Virus record (IMG/VR): IMGVR_UViG_3300030389_002547
Coordinates: 1 to 39,311 of that record
Length of the DNA stretch: 39,311 nt
Direction: 5' to 3' (one strand)
DNA from: a virus
Shown: one piece after another, positions 26,897 to 33,020 of the stretch
How the letters are laid out: every line of letters starts with the position of its first letter
Position numbering within the stretch: the stretch's first letter is position 1
The notes under the pieces: generated by a model
Seen by the model: the letters and a program-made list of their open reading frames with translations, nothing else
What the model was told of the DNA's origin: nothing
The model's database searches: none
Position numbers and translations under genes: made by a program

Positions 26897-27501
26897 ATAA
26901 CGGTTTGATCTTGACAGTAGTACCAAGTCACTGCGACTCTTTTCTTGCCTGATATTACAGGTGTTGAACAATGTGTAAAACACCAATTAGATGGAAAAAA
27001 TAATGCCCTTCCAGCTTTAGGTCTAAAGTCTTTTTTCGGAAGCATTTTAAATTTTGTAGCTCCTCCTTCAAAATCATCTTTTAAATAAAGAACAATAGAA
27101 GTACTACGGTAGTAAAAAGAACTTCTTGGGTCAGTACAGGTATCAAAATGCCAGTTATATCTTTGTTCTGATGTGTATTCTAAAACTTGTATTTCCTCCC
27201 TGTTTGAACTTGTACCATTACCACCAATTAGAGGCCAATTATTTAAAACAAGATCTTTTTTTAAAAGATTATCTCTATACAACAATAAAGCGTTATTAAG
27301 TTTTTCATGTAGTAAAGCTGTAGCTGCAACATCTTCCCGCATCCAACTGCCAGTACTTGATCTTACACTTGGTACAACTCTTGTACTTTGTTCTTGTCCA
27401 AAAACAGTATTAGGATTAAAATCTAAAGTATCAACATATTTATTGATTATTTTTAATTCAGTAGCATTAAGAACAGGTAGGTTTTGGATAAATTCTTTCA
27501 T
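26893..27501 (-). CDS. Prolyl-4-hydroxylase-type 2-oxoglutarate/Fe(II) oxygenase
   Basis: The 202-residue protein has the full P4Hc iron site: H118-x-D120 in [11 protein letters not shown] and distal H177 in [10 protein letters not shown] basic residue for 2-oxoglutarate follows (K187 in [12 protein letters not shown]). Other family features are [19 protein letters not shown] and [13 protein letters not shown]. Such enzymes hydroxylate a target, often proline, using O2 and 2-oxoglutarate. It lies on the minus strand, convergent with the second collagen-like fibre, and the two stop codons share TTAA at 26893-26896. The target is not shown by sequence. The Gly-Pro-Thr fibres are the obvious candidates, but oxygenases of this type with unknown targets are also common in marine phages. 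Confidence 0.9.
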   Translation of the reverse strand: MKEFIQNLPVLNATELKIINKYVDTLDFNPNTVFGQEQSTRVVPSVRSSTGSWMREDVAATALLHEKLNNALLLYRDNLLKKDLVLNNWPLIGGNGTSSNREEIQVLEYTSEQRYNWHFDTCTDPRSSFYYRSTSIVLYLKDDFEGGATKFKMLPKKDFRPKAGRALFFPSNWCFTHCSTPVISGKKRVAVTWYYCQDQTVI

Positions 27502-27561
27502 TAAAATTATTATTTACTTTTATATTACCTGATGTTACATTGAGTGAAACTCATTATTAAC

Positions 27562-27732
27562 ATGGCTCGTAAAACAGACGAAGAATTAAAACAGCATATT
27601 CAATTTTTACAAACTAAACAAGAGCAAGCGGTTCAGTTAGCTAATAATTGTCGTGATGAAATTATGTGTCTTAAACACGTTTTAGCAGATAGAGCAGAGG
27701 CAGAAAACGAAAAAAAGTCTTCTGCGAAATAA
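27562..27732 (+). CDS. Small coiled-coil protein, possible frameshift donor
   Basis: The ATG at 27562 gives 56 residues. An in-frame GTG at 27544 would add six poor residues, so ATG is preferred, although neither has a clear ribosome-binding site. The sequence is a charged amphipathic helix (DEELKQHIQFLQTKQEQAVQ; DEIMCLKHVLADRAEAENEK). Near its end, at 27711-27717, the frame reads A AAA AAG, a strong -1 slippery heptamer. The -1 frame just there is open and encodes a zinc ribbon (next entry). The function is unknown. The gene is the first on the plus strand after the divergent oxygenase. Confidence 0.7.
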   Translation: MARKTDEELKQHIQFLQTKQEQAVQLANNCRDEIMCLKHVLADRAEAENEKKSSAK

Positions 27733-27845
27733 TAGAAAAGGAGTGTAGATGCTGCGGTAAAATGTTCTCTACCACAGAACAAAGAAGAAAATATTGTTCT
27801 AACGCTTGTAAAACTAGATTTTATCGAAGAAAAAAAGCTACTTAG
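27693..27845 (+). CDS. Zinc-ribbon coding frame without its own start codon
   Basis: The frame is open from 27693 to the TAG 27843-27845. It encodes CEIIEKECRCCGKMFSTTEQ followed by RRKYCSNACKTRFYRRKKAT. The cysteine pattern C-x2-CGK-x-F and YCSNAC plus the basic tail is that of small phage and bacterial zinc ribbons. The first possible ATG (27762) comes after the first cysteine pair, so a product starting there would be half a ribbon. A ribosome slipping by -1 at 27711-27717 in the coiled-coil gene would enter this frame at GTC 27717 and make a fusion of about 94 residues. A GGAG at 27740-27743 instead precedes an out-of-frame three-codon ORF whose stop is next to ATG 27762. Which route is used is unresolved. 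Confidence 0.6.
   Translation, partial: SRGRKRKKVFCEIIEKECRCCGKMFSTTEQRRKYCSNACKTRFYRRKKAT
27711..27717 (+). promoter_or_regulatory. Candidate -1 frameshift heptamer (A AAA AAG)
   Basis: In the coiled-coil gene frame the bases read GA-A AAA AAG TCT, an exact X XXY YYZ heptamer and the same sequence as the well-known dnaX site of E. coli. The -1 frame then runs into a conserved-looking zinc ribbon with no usable start of its own. The heptamer also occurs by chance in A-rich DNA, so the support comes from the open frame behind it. Confidence 0.5.
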
Positions 27846-27880
27846 TTTCTGTTGTCATTTGCCTTGTCATTAAACTCATA

Positions 27881-28198
27881 GTGACGTATAAAGGTGACAG
27901 AGCTACAATTAGTAGTAACACAAGCACACTTGTAAATGAAAGTGCTTTAAGTATCGCAAATTTAATCATGTTTCAAAAGATCGCTAATGTTTTAAGTATT
28001 GTCTCTTTTATCATGGTAGCCTCCATGAGTGGTGGAGCGTACTTCGGTTACAAGTATGTAACGAGTGAAAATTTTAAATCCCAGGTAATGAAGGAGATTA
28101 TGGGTAACGTATCTGGGCTGATGCCAAAGGTATTAGATAAAGGTCTACCTGATGTTACAGGACCATCTATACCTACTAAATCTCTTCCTAAACTCTAA
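27881..28198 (+). CDS. Small membrane protein (cyanophage-like)
   Basis: The frame begins with GTG 27881 (105 residues); the first ATG is at 27968 (76 residues). No clear Shine-Dalgarno sequence supports either. From the ATG it reads MFQKIANVLSIVSFIMVASM then SGGAYFGYKYV, a single strong transmembrane helix near the N-terminus. An acidic-polar segment and LMPKVLDKGLPDVTGPSIPT follow, with a Pro/Lys end. I recall similar short proteins in marine cyanophages, always uncharacterised. It is followed after 6 bases by another membrane protein gene. Confidence 0.65.
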   Translation: MTYKGDRATISSNTSTLVNESALSIANLIMFQKIANVLSIVSFIMVASMSGGAYFGYKYVTSENFKSQVMKEIMGNVSGLMPKVLDKGLPDVTGPSIPTKSLPKL

Positions 28199-28204
28199 GC
28201 CTAC

Positions 28205-28747
28205 ATGAATAGCAATATCATAAAAGGAGTATCAATAGGACTTGGAACTGTCTTTGTTGCTTCCAACTTTTATACAATTAACCTTTTAAGTAAGAAACCA
28301 AATTTACCAATTTTTGATTTACCTGTAAGCAAATACTCTACATATGAAATTGAAGCTGATAAAGATAGCTATAAGATAAGACACCGTATGCACGACCCAA
28401 GGATTATTGCTTCCATTGAAAATACAAGAAAGCCAGCAGGGTTCTTAGGTGCAAGCAAGTCTTATGTCATAAAAGAAACTCAAAGGATAGCTGGTGAAAA
28501 GGATGTAACTATTGTTAATAATGGTGAGCTTACAGCAAAGCAAATAGCTTGTATAAAAGAAAGAGCGAAAGGGGAATCTACAGGAGAACTTATTGGAACA
28601 TCAGTAGCTACAGGAACAGGACTTGCATCTACACTGTCTAATGTACCTATTGTCGGATGGTTCTTATCTGGATTTGCAACTAACACAGCAAGAAGAGAAG
28701 GCGGTAAGATAGGAGGTAATATGGCCTCTGATTTCAACGATTGTTAA
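28205..28747 (+). CDS. Membrane-associated hypothetical protein with glycine-zipper-like C-terminus
   Basis: The 180-residue protein starts MNSNIIKGVSIGLGTVFVAS, a hydrophobic N-terminal anchor. A polar central domain follows (YEIEADKDSYKIRHRMHDPR, FLGASKSYVIKETQRIAGEK). A Gly/Ala-rich stretch at residues about 126-175 (GELIGTSVATGTGLASTLSN, WFLSGFATNTARREGGKIGG) could be a membrane hairpin. I recognise no enzyme motif. Neighbours on both sides are also membrane or zinc-ribbon proteins of the kind found in cyanophages. The role is unknown, possibly envelope-related. Confidence 0.65.
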   Translation: MNSNIIKGVSIGLGTVFVASNFYTINLLSKKPNLPIFDLPVSKYSTYEIEADKDSYKIRHRMHDPRIIASIENTRKPAGFLGASKSYVIKETQRIAGEKDVTIVNNGELTAKQIACIKERAKGESTGELIGTSVATGTGLASTLSNVPIVGWFLSGFATNTARREGGKIGGNMASDFNDC

Positions 28748-28749
28748 TT

Positions 28750-28914
28750 GTGAATTGTTTTTGGTGTGATACAGAACTTGTATTAGGTGGTGATATTGAT
28801 ATTGATGAATCTATGGGTAATTTATATCCTGAGTATTCTGTAAGAACTAATTTAAGTTGTCCTACTTGTTTTTCAGAAGTAGAAGTATTAAAAAAAAGAG
28901 ATGCCTACGATTAA
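28750..28914 (+). CDS. Small zinc-ribbon protein (54 aa, GTG start)
   Basis: GTG at 28750 opens a frame of 54 residues ending at TAA 28912-28914. The protein starts MNCFWCDTELVLGGDIDIDE and ends with LSCPTCFSEVEVLKKRDAYD, so it has two C-x2-C knuckles separated by about 30 residues. I recall a close pattern (C-W-C-x-T-E-L-x-x-G-G-D...T-N-L-S-C-P-x-C) in cyanophage proteins of unknown function. The gene starts two bases after the upstream stop and its end overlaps the next gene by 14 bases. Confidence 0.68.
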   Translation: MNCFWCDTELVLGGDIDIDESMGNLYPEYSVRTNLSCPTCFSEVEVLKKRDAYD

Positions 28915-29554
28915 GATACCTGAGATAAAAATTCCAAAAGTAAATATTCCAGAAACACCTTTTGTACCTGAGACTGTATTAGTAGGGGAAAACCCTGCTT
29001 GTAGTTTTATAGATAGGGATTTAAAAATATCACAAAACCCAACTATTATTTTTCATGGCAGAAAGGCATATGCTACTTGTCCTAATGGACAGGTAGTCAG
29101 TGGTAATACACAACCAATTCAATCTCAGCCAAAAGCTAAAACATTTAGACCTATTGTTTACGATGCACAGGATACTATAGAGACAGAAGGTACATATAAT
29201 TTTCAACCAAAAGCAAGTGGAGTAAATATTAATTTAGGGCAAAAAGAAGAAGAGGAAGAAATCGAATTAGCACCTTGTCCTCCAAAAAACGCACCATATA
29301 GACCTGGGGATTGGCGTAATGAGCTTAGATTAGAAAGGCTGGTAAAATATGAACGTGGGCTATTGGAGGGTTCCTGTGATGCAATCTGGGAAGAAGTACC
29401 GTTTGTTGACCAGTACATACCGACAGCTAGTGTTGTTGTATCTACTGCTGTTATTGCTTCTGTTGCTGCCACTACTCCATTACTACTTAATATTGTCAAA
29501 CCCCTAGTAAAAAATATTATAAAGAAGCTGACAAAGAAGAAAAAAGAAAGATGA
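28901..29554 (+). CDS. Protein with C-terminal membrane anchor and lysine-rich tail
   Basis: The 217 residues begin with a periodic K-I-P segment (MPTIKIPEIKIPKVNIPETP), then a short domain with two cysteines (ENPACSFIDRDLKI; KAYATCPNGQVVSG), an acidic linker with EEEEEIE, and LAPCPPKNAPYRPGDWRNEL. A transmembrane helix at about 172-196 (PTASVVVSTAVIASVAATTP) is followed by VKNIIKKLTKKKKER. The C-terminal half has a pattern I associate with uncharacterised cyanophage proteins. It may be an envelope or virion-associated protein. Its stop overlaps the next start by 4 bases (ATGA). Confidence 0.7.
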   Translation: MPTIKIPEIKIPKVNIPETPFVPETVLVGENPACSFIDRDLKISQNPTIIFHGRKAYATCPNGQVVSGNTQPIQSQPKAKTFRPIVYDAQDTIETEGTYNFQPKASGVNINLGQKEEEEEIELAPCPPKNAPYRPGDWRNELRLERLVKYERGLLEGSCDAIWEEVPFVDQYIPTASVVVSTAVIASVAATTPLLLNIVKPLVKNIIKKLTKKKKER

Positions 29555-30138
29555 GACTAATAACTGATGGATATTTAAAACTAAATAATATTATTAGTGT
29601 TGATGATGCAGAATTATTAGCACAAAAAACTTTAGATTTAATAAAAAACGATAAACCTATTCTTAATAAAGAAAGAGGTTTATGTTGGGCTTTATATAAA
29701 CCAGTTTTTATGAAGAATCTTATGAAGGAAGTAAAAATAATAATTGAGGGTACATCAAAAGTAAAATTACTGCCGACATATTGGTTTACAACAATCTACA
29801 CTAATAACTCATTTTTGAAACCGCATATTGATAGACCTAGTTGTGAGTATAGTGTTTCTTTAAATTTAAAATCTAGTATTGATTGGCCTTTGTTTTTTAA
29901 AGATAAAAACAACAACACTAAAGGATTTATAACAACAGTTGGAGATGGTGTTGCATATCTTGGCTGTGAAAGACCACACTGGAGATTTCCTTTAGTATCA
30001 AAAAACAGAGAATTATTTATACAATCTTTTTTTCATTATGTAGACGCTAATGGTCCTTATAAATCGTTTGCTAATGATAATGGTAAAAAATACAAAAACT
30101 TAAGTAAAGTTGGAAAAATAACAGAACTACATATTTAG
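29551..30138 (+). CDS. Second 2OG-Fe(II) oxygenase-like protein (different family)
   Basis: The 195-residue protein has an H92-x-D94 motif in FLKPHIDRPSCEYSVSLNL, then WPLFFKD, GDGVAYLGCERPHWRFPL with distal H143, and FIQSFFHYVDANGPYKSF. The H-x-D...H facial triad and the GD..Y.G....H pattern are those of 2OG-Fe(II) oxygenases, and the C-E-x-S-V and HYVDxxGP strings recall a phage and algal family. It is clearly not a copy of the P4H-type enzyme at 26,893. The substrate is unknown: a protein, sugar or nucleic acid target is all possible. It is coupled by an ATGA overlap to the anchored protein upstream and faces the minus-strand operon after 7 bases. Confidence 0.78.
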   Translation: MRLITDGYLKLNNIISVDDAELLAQKTLDLIKNDKPILNKERGLCWALYKPVFMKNLMKEVKIIIEGTSKVKLLPTYWFTTIYTNNSFLKPHIDRPSCEYSVSLNLKSSIDWPLFFKDKNNNTKGFITTVGDGVAYLGCERPHWRFPLVSKNRELFIQSFFHYVDANGPYKSFANDNGKKYKNLSKVGKITELHI

Positions 30139-30145
30139 TCGAGGG

Positions 30146-30919
30146 TTATTTTTTTGGAATTTGGTGCGTATGAGGTAAAACTTGATTTGGAATCGTAGTT
30201 AAAACAATATTGCGACAAGAAACTGCATCTTCACCTACAAATTTTATACCCTCCTTTAGCATAGTCGAGCAAAGCTTGGCACGATTGAGATTGACCTCTA
30301 AACGCTTGGCATCTAATAGGAACTCTTGATACTTTCTATATGTTTGGGCTGCTTTTAAGCACTCATCATTAAATCGTTTTCCAAGTGGTACTTGAAAACT
30401 TAAAGTAGCTCCATAAGAAAAATTATGATTTATTTGATCTAACCTTTCCTGTTCTTCAACATAAAGTATTTGCCCTGGATTAGTTAGCTGTCCTGTTTCT
30501 GTATCTTTAGCTTGATTATATATGTTTGTTTTTGAAACAGTACTTCTTGGCGTATTGTAATATTCTCCTTTTGTAATGAAAGGATTAAAACTTACTGTTG
30601 GAGTTTGGCATTGAATGCCATTGCTATACCTATGAGTTGGGAAAGATCCGCTTATACTCTGGAATCCTTGATTGACCACTGTGGACTGAGTACTGCTGCT
30701 AGGCGAGGAGATGGTGGTCGAGGCATAAACAGGACTAGCAAATAGTAATCCTATTGAAATAAGGTTATAGAGTTTTGCGTAGTTTCTATTGTTTGTGTGC
30801 GATTTATAATTGAAACTGCGTCTAAACCAGGAGCCATGAAATTTTCGGTCAGGCTGAAAGCTTCTCCTTCGTTTACTATGACCCATTCTGGTTTGGTTGT
30901 TAGTTGTGGTGTTATCCAT
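30146..30919 (-). CDS. Secreted or envelope protein, start codon uncertain
   Basis: The frame is open from 30919 (ATG), also ATG 30886, to the stop at 30146, but its first 169 bases overlap the gene upstream. Translation in the overlap is basic and low in hydrophobics, as expected of a shadow. A sequence KLYNLISIGLLFASPVYAST then follows, which looks like a signal peptide, but the codon before K is GCA and no ATG, GTG or TTG lies there. After the signal are a Ser-rich stretch, CQTPTVSFNPFITKGEYYNT and a helical C-terminal part with spaced cysteines (DECLKAAQTY, AKLCSTMLKEG, AVSCRNIVL). I recall similar proteins in cyanophages. The real start may be non-standard, or translation may enter by a shift from the upstream gene. 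Confidence 0.6.
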   Translation of the reverse strand: MDNTTTNNQTRMGHSKRRRSFQPDRKFHGSWFRRSFNYKSHTNNRNYAKLYNLISIGLLFASPVYASTTISSPSSSTQSTVVNQGFQSISGSFPTHRYSNGIQCQTPTVSFNPFITKGEYYNTPRSTVSKTNIYNQAKDTETGQLTNPGQILYVEEQERLDQINHNFSYGATLSFQVPLGKRFNDECLKAAQTYRKYQEFLLDAKRLEVNLNRAKLCSTMLKEGIKFVGEDAVSCRNIVLTTIPNQVLPHTHQIPKK

Positions 30920-31185
30920 TGAAAGTTAACTACCCCTGCATTACCTGTATTTTGACTTGTTGTATAGGTTGCATTGGGAGATATAATTGTGCCTTCTTTG
31001 ATCTTGATATTATTACCTGTAACTGAGTACGCATAACCTGAGTTATAGTTTTCAGTAATAATAACTTCATCTATTTTACTAATACTTTTAGAATTGCTTT
31101 GCAATTGATTTGCAGAAAACTGTGGAGTATTAGCTTTGGCATATGAACTAAAAAAGACAACGGATAAAAATAACAACCATTTCAT
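30751..31185 (-). CDS. Secreted protein with signal peptide
   Basis: The 144-residue product starts with MKWLLFLSVVFFSSYAKA, a good signal peptide with likely cleavage after A-K-A. A beta-rich domain follows (DEVIITENYNSGYAYSVTGN, EWVIVNEGEAFSLTENFMAP). NEGEAFSLTENFMAPGLDAVS resembles AGDAFSASETYIQADAVPS of the neighbouring gene (residues about 110-130 there), so the two products are probably paralogues. It begins one base inside the upstream gene's stop (TAATG). The location would be the periplasm or envelope. The function is unknown. Confidence 0.72.
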   Translation of the reverse strand: MKWLLFLSVVFFSSYAKANTPQFSANQLQSNSKSISKIDEVIITENYNSGYAYSVTGNNIKIKEGTIISPNATYTTSQNTGNAGVVNFQWITPQLTTKPEWVIVNEGEAFSLTENFMAPGLDAVSIINRTQTIETTQNSITLFQ

Positions 31186-31712
31186 TAATCAAGGCCAAGA
31201 GTAATAGTTGATTGCAATGTAGCTGTAGTACCAGCACCCATATCAGCAAGGTTAACTGTTAGTGCTTGTCCGCTATCCATTGTGATTGCTACAGAACCAG
31301 GATCGCCACCTGACACTACCGTATTCTTGCCCAAAAGAGGCAAGGATGGAACCACACCCGAAGTGACTGTCGCTGACAATAAGCTTGGCACGGCATCAGC
31401 TTGGATATATGTTTCACTTGCCGAAAACGCATCTCCAGTGTTTACAACATTGAAGCTAGTATCGTAGTCAACAGTAGGAACACCATTAGTAATACCAGCA
31501 TCAGCCAAATCAAGAGAACCTATCTGACCAGCTACAGTGTTTGCTTTTGGTGTTACGTTTGTACCTGCGACACTTATTGAAGCCCCAATACGTTCAGATG
31601 TAGCACTAGCTGGAACTGTTGTGACGCTTGCCACTGATTGAATAGAATGAGAAATATCCGCAAAACTAGCTGTTGGAAGTGCTAGTAAAATCAAAGGTAG
31701 AAATTTTTTCAT
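31185..31712 (-). CDS. Secreted beta-rich protein with signal peptide
   Basis: The 175 residues start MKKFLPLILLALPTASFADI, a classical signal peptide cleaved after S-F-A. The mature part is Ser/Thr/Val/Gly-rich (SIQSVASVTTVPASATSERI, DTSFNVVNTGDAFSASETYI, SGQALTVNLADMGAGTTATL) with no cysteine and ends ITLGLD. I recall similar ones among uncharacterised cyanophage proteins. It could be an outer-surface or virion-associated protein. It overlaps the upstream stop by 4 bases (ATGA) and the downstream start by one, so it is in the middle of a coupled operon. Confidence 0.75.
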   Translation of the reverse strand: MKKFLPLILLALPTASFADISHSIQSVASVTTVPASATSERIGASISVAGTNVTPKANTVAGQIGSLDLADAGITNGVPTVDYDTSFNVVNTGDAFSASETYIQADAVPSLLSATVTSGVVPSLPLLGKNTVVSGGDPGSVAITMDSGQALTVNLADMGAGTTATLQSTITLGLD

Positions 31713-32161
31713 TTTTTTGAAGAATTAGGGTCAACTTTAATAACGTCAGGTTTTGATGTGACGATCTCAAGAGGCTGTCTTATTATTATAGTACTAACGC
31801 TACCAGAGGAGTTACCATTATTACCGTTTCCTTCTTCTTTCTTTTTCTTCTTAGCTCCTTGTGCTGCGTTAACCGAAATGCCTAGACCGCCCAGAATGTT
31901 CCCAAGCAAACCTGCTGCAAAGGTCGAATCGACACGAGGCTGATCTGGTATATCTATACCAAACAGTCTATTTGGCAATTTAATATATCCAAGAGATAAC
32001 ACTAATAAACACCAAGCAAGAATAAATGCTTGTGCAACAGTAGAAATTAAAAAGGTGATTTTCTCCTGATAGTCAGGCTTTTCATCTTCTAATTGTTTTT
32101 CTTTTTCTGATATATCTTTAGGTTTTTCTTTTTCCATAGGGTTTTTCTGTATAATAGACAT
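31709..32161 (-). CDS. Membrane protein heading the minus-strand secreted-protein operon
   Basis: The frame starts at ATG 32161 (150 residues), with an alternative ATG at 32137 (MEKEKPKD). A highly charged N-terminus with many Lys and Glu precedes one transmembrane helix near residues 35-60 (FLISTVAQAFILAWCLLVLS). A Gly-rich amphipathic segment (STFAAGLLGNILGGLGISVN), a lysine cluster (GAKKKKKEEGNGN) and a polar tail follow. Holin-like size and topology are conceivable, but I see no family proof. It is followed by three signal-peptide proteins on the same strand. Confidence 0.65.
   Translation of the reverse strand: MSIIQKNPMEKEKPKDISEKEKQLEDEKPDYQEKITFLISTVAQAFILAWCLLVLSLGYIKLPNRLFGIDIPDQPRVDSTFAAGLLGNILGGLGISVNAAQGAKKKKKEEGNGNNGNSSGSVSTIIIRQPLEIVTSKPDVIKVDPNSSKK
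32150..32155 (+). promoter_or_regulatory. Possible -10 box in a divergent gap
   Basis: An exact TATAAT at 32150-32155 lies in the short region between the minus-strand operon start (32161) and the plus-strand gene at 32180. It is inside the N-terminal codons of the former if ATG 32161 is used. The best -35 is poor (TTCTTT at 32126-32131, 18-base spacing). It would start plus-strand transcripts about 18 bases before the GTG at 32180. Confidence 0.3.
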
Positions 32162-32179
32162 AGATCGAGGACTCGTAAA

Positions 32180-32410
32180 GTGGTAGAGGTAGTTGCAGCA
32201 GTAGGTGGGGCGTTAATGACAGCTTGTTTTGTATCTGTAGGATCTATTTCTTATCGTGGTAGGCAATCAAGAGATGATCTTGTCCGTAACACTACAGCTA
32301 TAGAATTATTGAGTACAAAAATTGATGATATGCATGACGATATGAAAGAAGTGTTTCATCGACTAAAGGAAGTAGAGCTGGCAGTTGTAGAAATTAAGCC
32401 AAGAAGATAG
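32180..32410 (+). CDS. Small membrane-anchored coiled-coil protein
   Basis: GTG at 32180 gives 76 residues. An N-terminal hydrophobic segment (VVAAVGGALMTACFVSVGSI) is followed by SYRGRQSRDDLVRNTT and a heptad-like helix ending in LKEVELAVVEIKPRR. This N-out or N-in anchored coiled coil resembles XhlA- or holin-partner-like proteins of lysis cassettes, but no endolysin is visible nearby. The GTG has no strong ribosome-binding site, so the start is uncertain by a few codons. Two hairpins follow directly after the stop. Confidence 0.6.
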   Translation: MVEVVAAVGGALMTACFVSVGSISYRGRQSRDDLVRNTTAIELLSTKIDDMHDDMKEVFHRLKEVELAVVEIKPRR

Positions 32411-32468
32411 CCTCTTCCTTTATGACCAGGAGAAGAGGCTATAGCTCTTATTGTGAGGTAGGAGCTAT
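32409..32468 (+). terminator. Two tandem hairpins, possible terminator
   Basis: A perfect 9-bp inverted repeat, AGCCTCTTC (32409-32417) with GAAGAGGCT (32432-32440), starts in the stop codon of the upstream gene. Immediately after it ATAGCTC (32441-32447) pairs with GAGCTAT (32462-32468). The second stem is followed by the A/T-rich TATAAATTTAGC, not a clean T run. It may terminate transcription in either direction or protect the 3' end. Confidence 0.5.
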
Positions 32469-32495
32469 TATAAATTTAGCAATTTAAAAAAAACA

Positions 32496-32657
32496 ATGCT
32501 TAAAATTATTGAACCGATCTTATTTGCTTTTCTTCGTGGAAAAGCAATAAAAAAACTCGCACTTGATATAGTACGAGCTATGGTTAATAAAACCGATAAT
32601 ACTGTTGATAACCGACTTTGTGATGCGTTAGAAAAAGCTTTGTTTCCAGGTAGGTAA
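32496..32657 (+). CDS. Small hypothetical protein (53 aa)
   Basis: The ATG at 32496 opens a 53-residue frame. It begins MLKIIEPILFAFLRGKAIKK, continues LALDIVRAMVNKTDNTVDNR and ends with CDALEKALFPGR. The N-terminus is an amphipathic hydrophobic helix and the C-terminal half a second helix with T-D-N-T-V-D-N. Short proteins with this K-T-x-N-x-[VI]-D-[DN] pattern are found in marine phages. The stop abuts the stop of a lysine-rich gene on the other strand. The function is unknown. Confidence 0.6.
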   Translation: MLKIIEPILFAFLRGKAIKKLALDIVRAMVNKTDNTVDNRLCDALEKALFPGR

Positions 32658-32723
32658 TTACTTTTTACCGCCTTTCTTTTTCTTCTTTTTCTTACCCATT
32701 CCTGTTCCGTAATGTCCAGGCAT
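32658..32723 (-). CDS. Very small lysine-rich protein (21 aa)
   Basis: The ATG at 32723 on the minus strand gives MPGHYGTGMG followed by seven lysines, GG and KK, then TAA at 32658. Small proteins beginning MPGH or MPYG with a lysine-rich tail recur in marine phages and cyanophages, where they are usually near structural or lysis genes, so I consider this real in spite of its length. Its stop lies directly beside the stop of the convergent 53-residue gene. It could bind nucleic acid or be a virion peptide. Nothing else can be said. Confidence 0.55.
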   Translation of the reverse strand: MPGHYGTGMGKKKKKKKGGKK

Positions 32724-32778
32724 AATTGTTGTTAATAGCTATTTATATAGTAAGATAAAAAACCATACAAATCTACAG

Positions 32779-32976
32779 ATGCATCGATTAAATTTTGTAA
32801 ATTGTCCAAAGTGCAATAGTTTAACAAGACAAAAAGTTATTCAATCTGATAGAAACTCGGAACATATCATAATCAGAAGAAGATTATGTTTTACTTGTGA
32901 ACACGTTTGGCATACAATTCAATATCCAGAACAAACAATAGAAGATAGAAAAGCACAGTATATAAGGAATAACTAG
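32779..32976 (+). CDS. Zinc-ribbon protein (65 aa)
   Basis: The product starts MHRLNFVNCPKCNSLTRQKV and continues with a basic strand (SEHIIIRRRLCFTCEHVWHT). C9-x2-C12 and C37-x2-C40 make a four-cysteine zinc ribbon, with the layout of the N-terminal domain of NrdR and of transcription-type ribbons (CPxC...R.R.C..C...W.T). The C-terminus is short and helical (QTIEDRKAQYIRNN). It lacks an ATP-cone, so it is not NrdR itself. DNA binding or a regulatory role is likely from the fold, but unproven. Confidence 0.7.
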   Translation: MHRLNFVNCPKCNSLTRQKVIQSDRNSEHIIIRRRLCFTCEHVWHTIQYPEQTIEDRKAQYIRNN

Positions 32977-33020
32977 ACTTTTAAGAATATTTAGTTATTG
33001 TTAGGTTGGAGGACACTCTA

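Noticed and set aside
30778-30919. N-terminal basic extension of the last secreted protein as a true coding region
   Set aside because: The translated overlap is a shadow of the upstream gene's frame and the signal peptide begins only after it. The start is left uncertain, and I do not assert ATG 30919.
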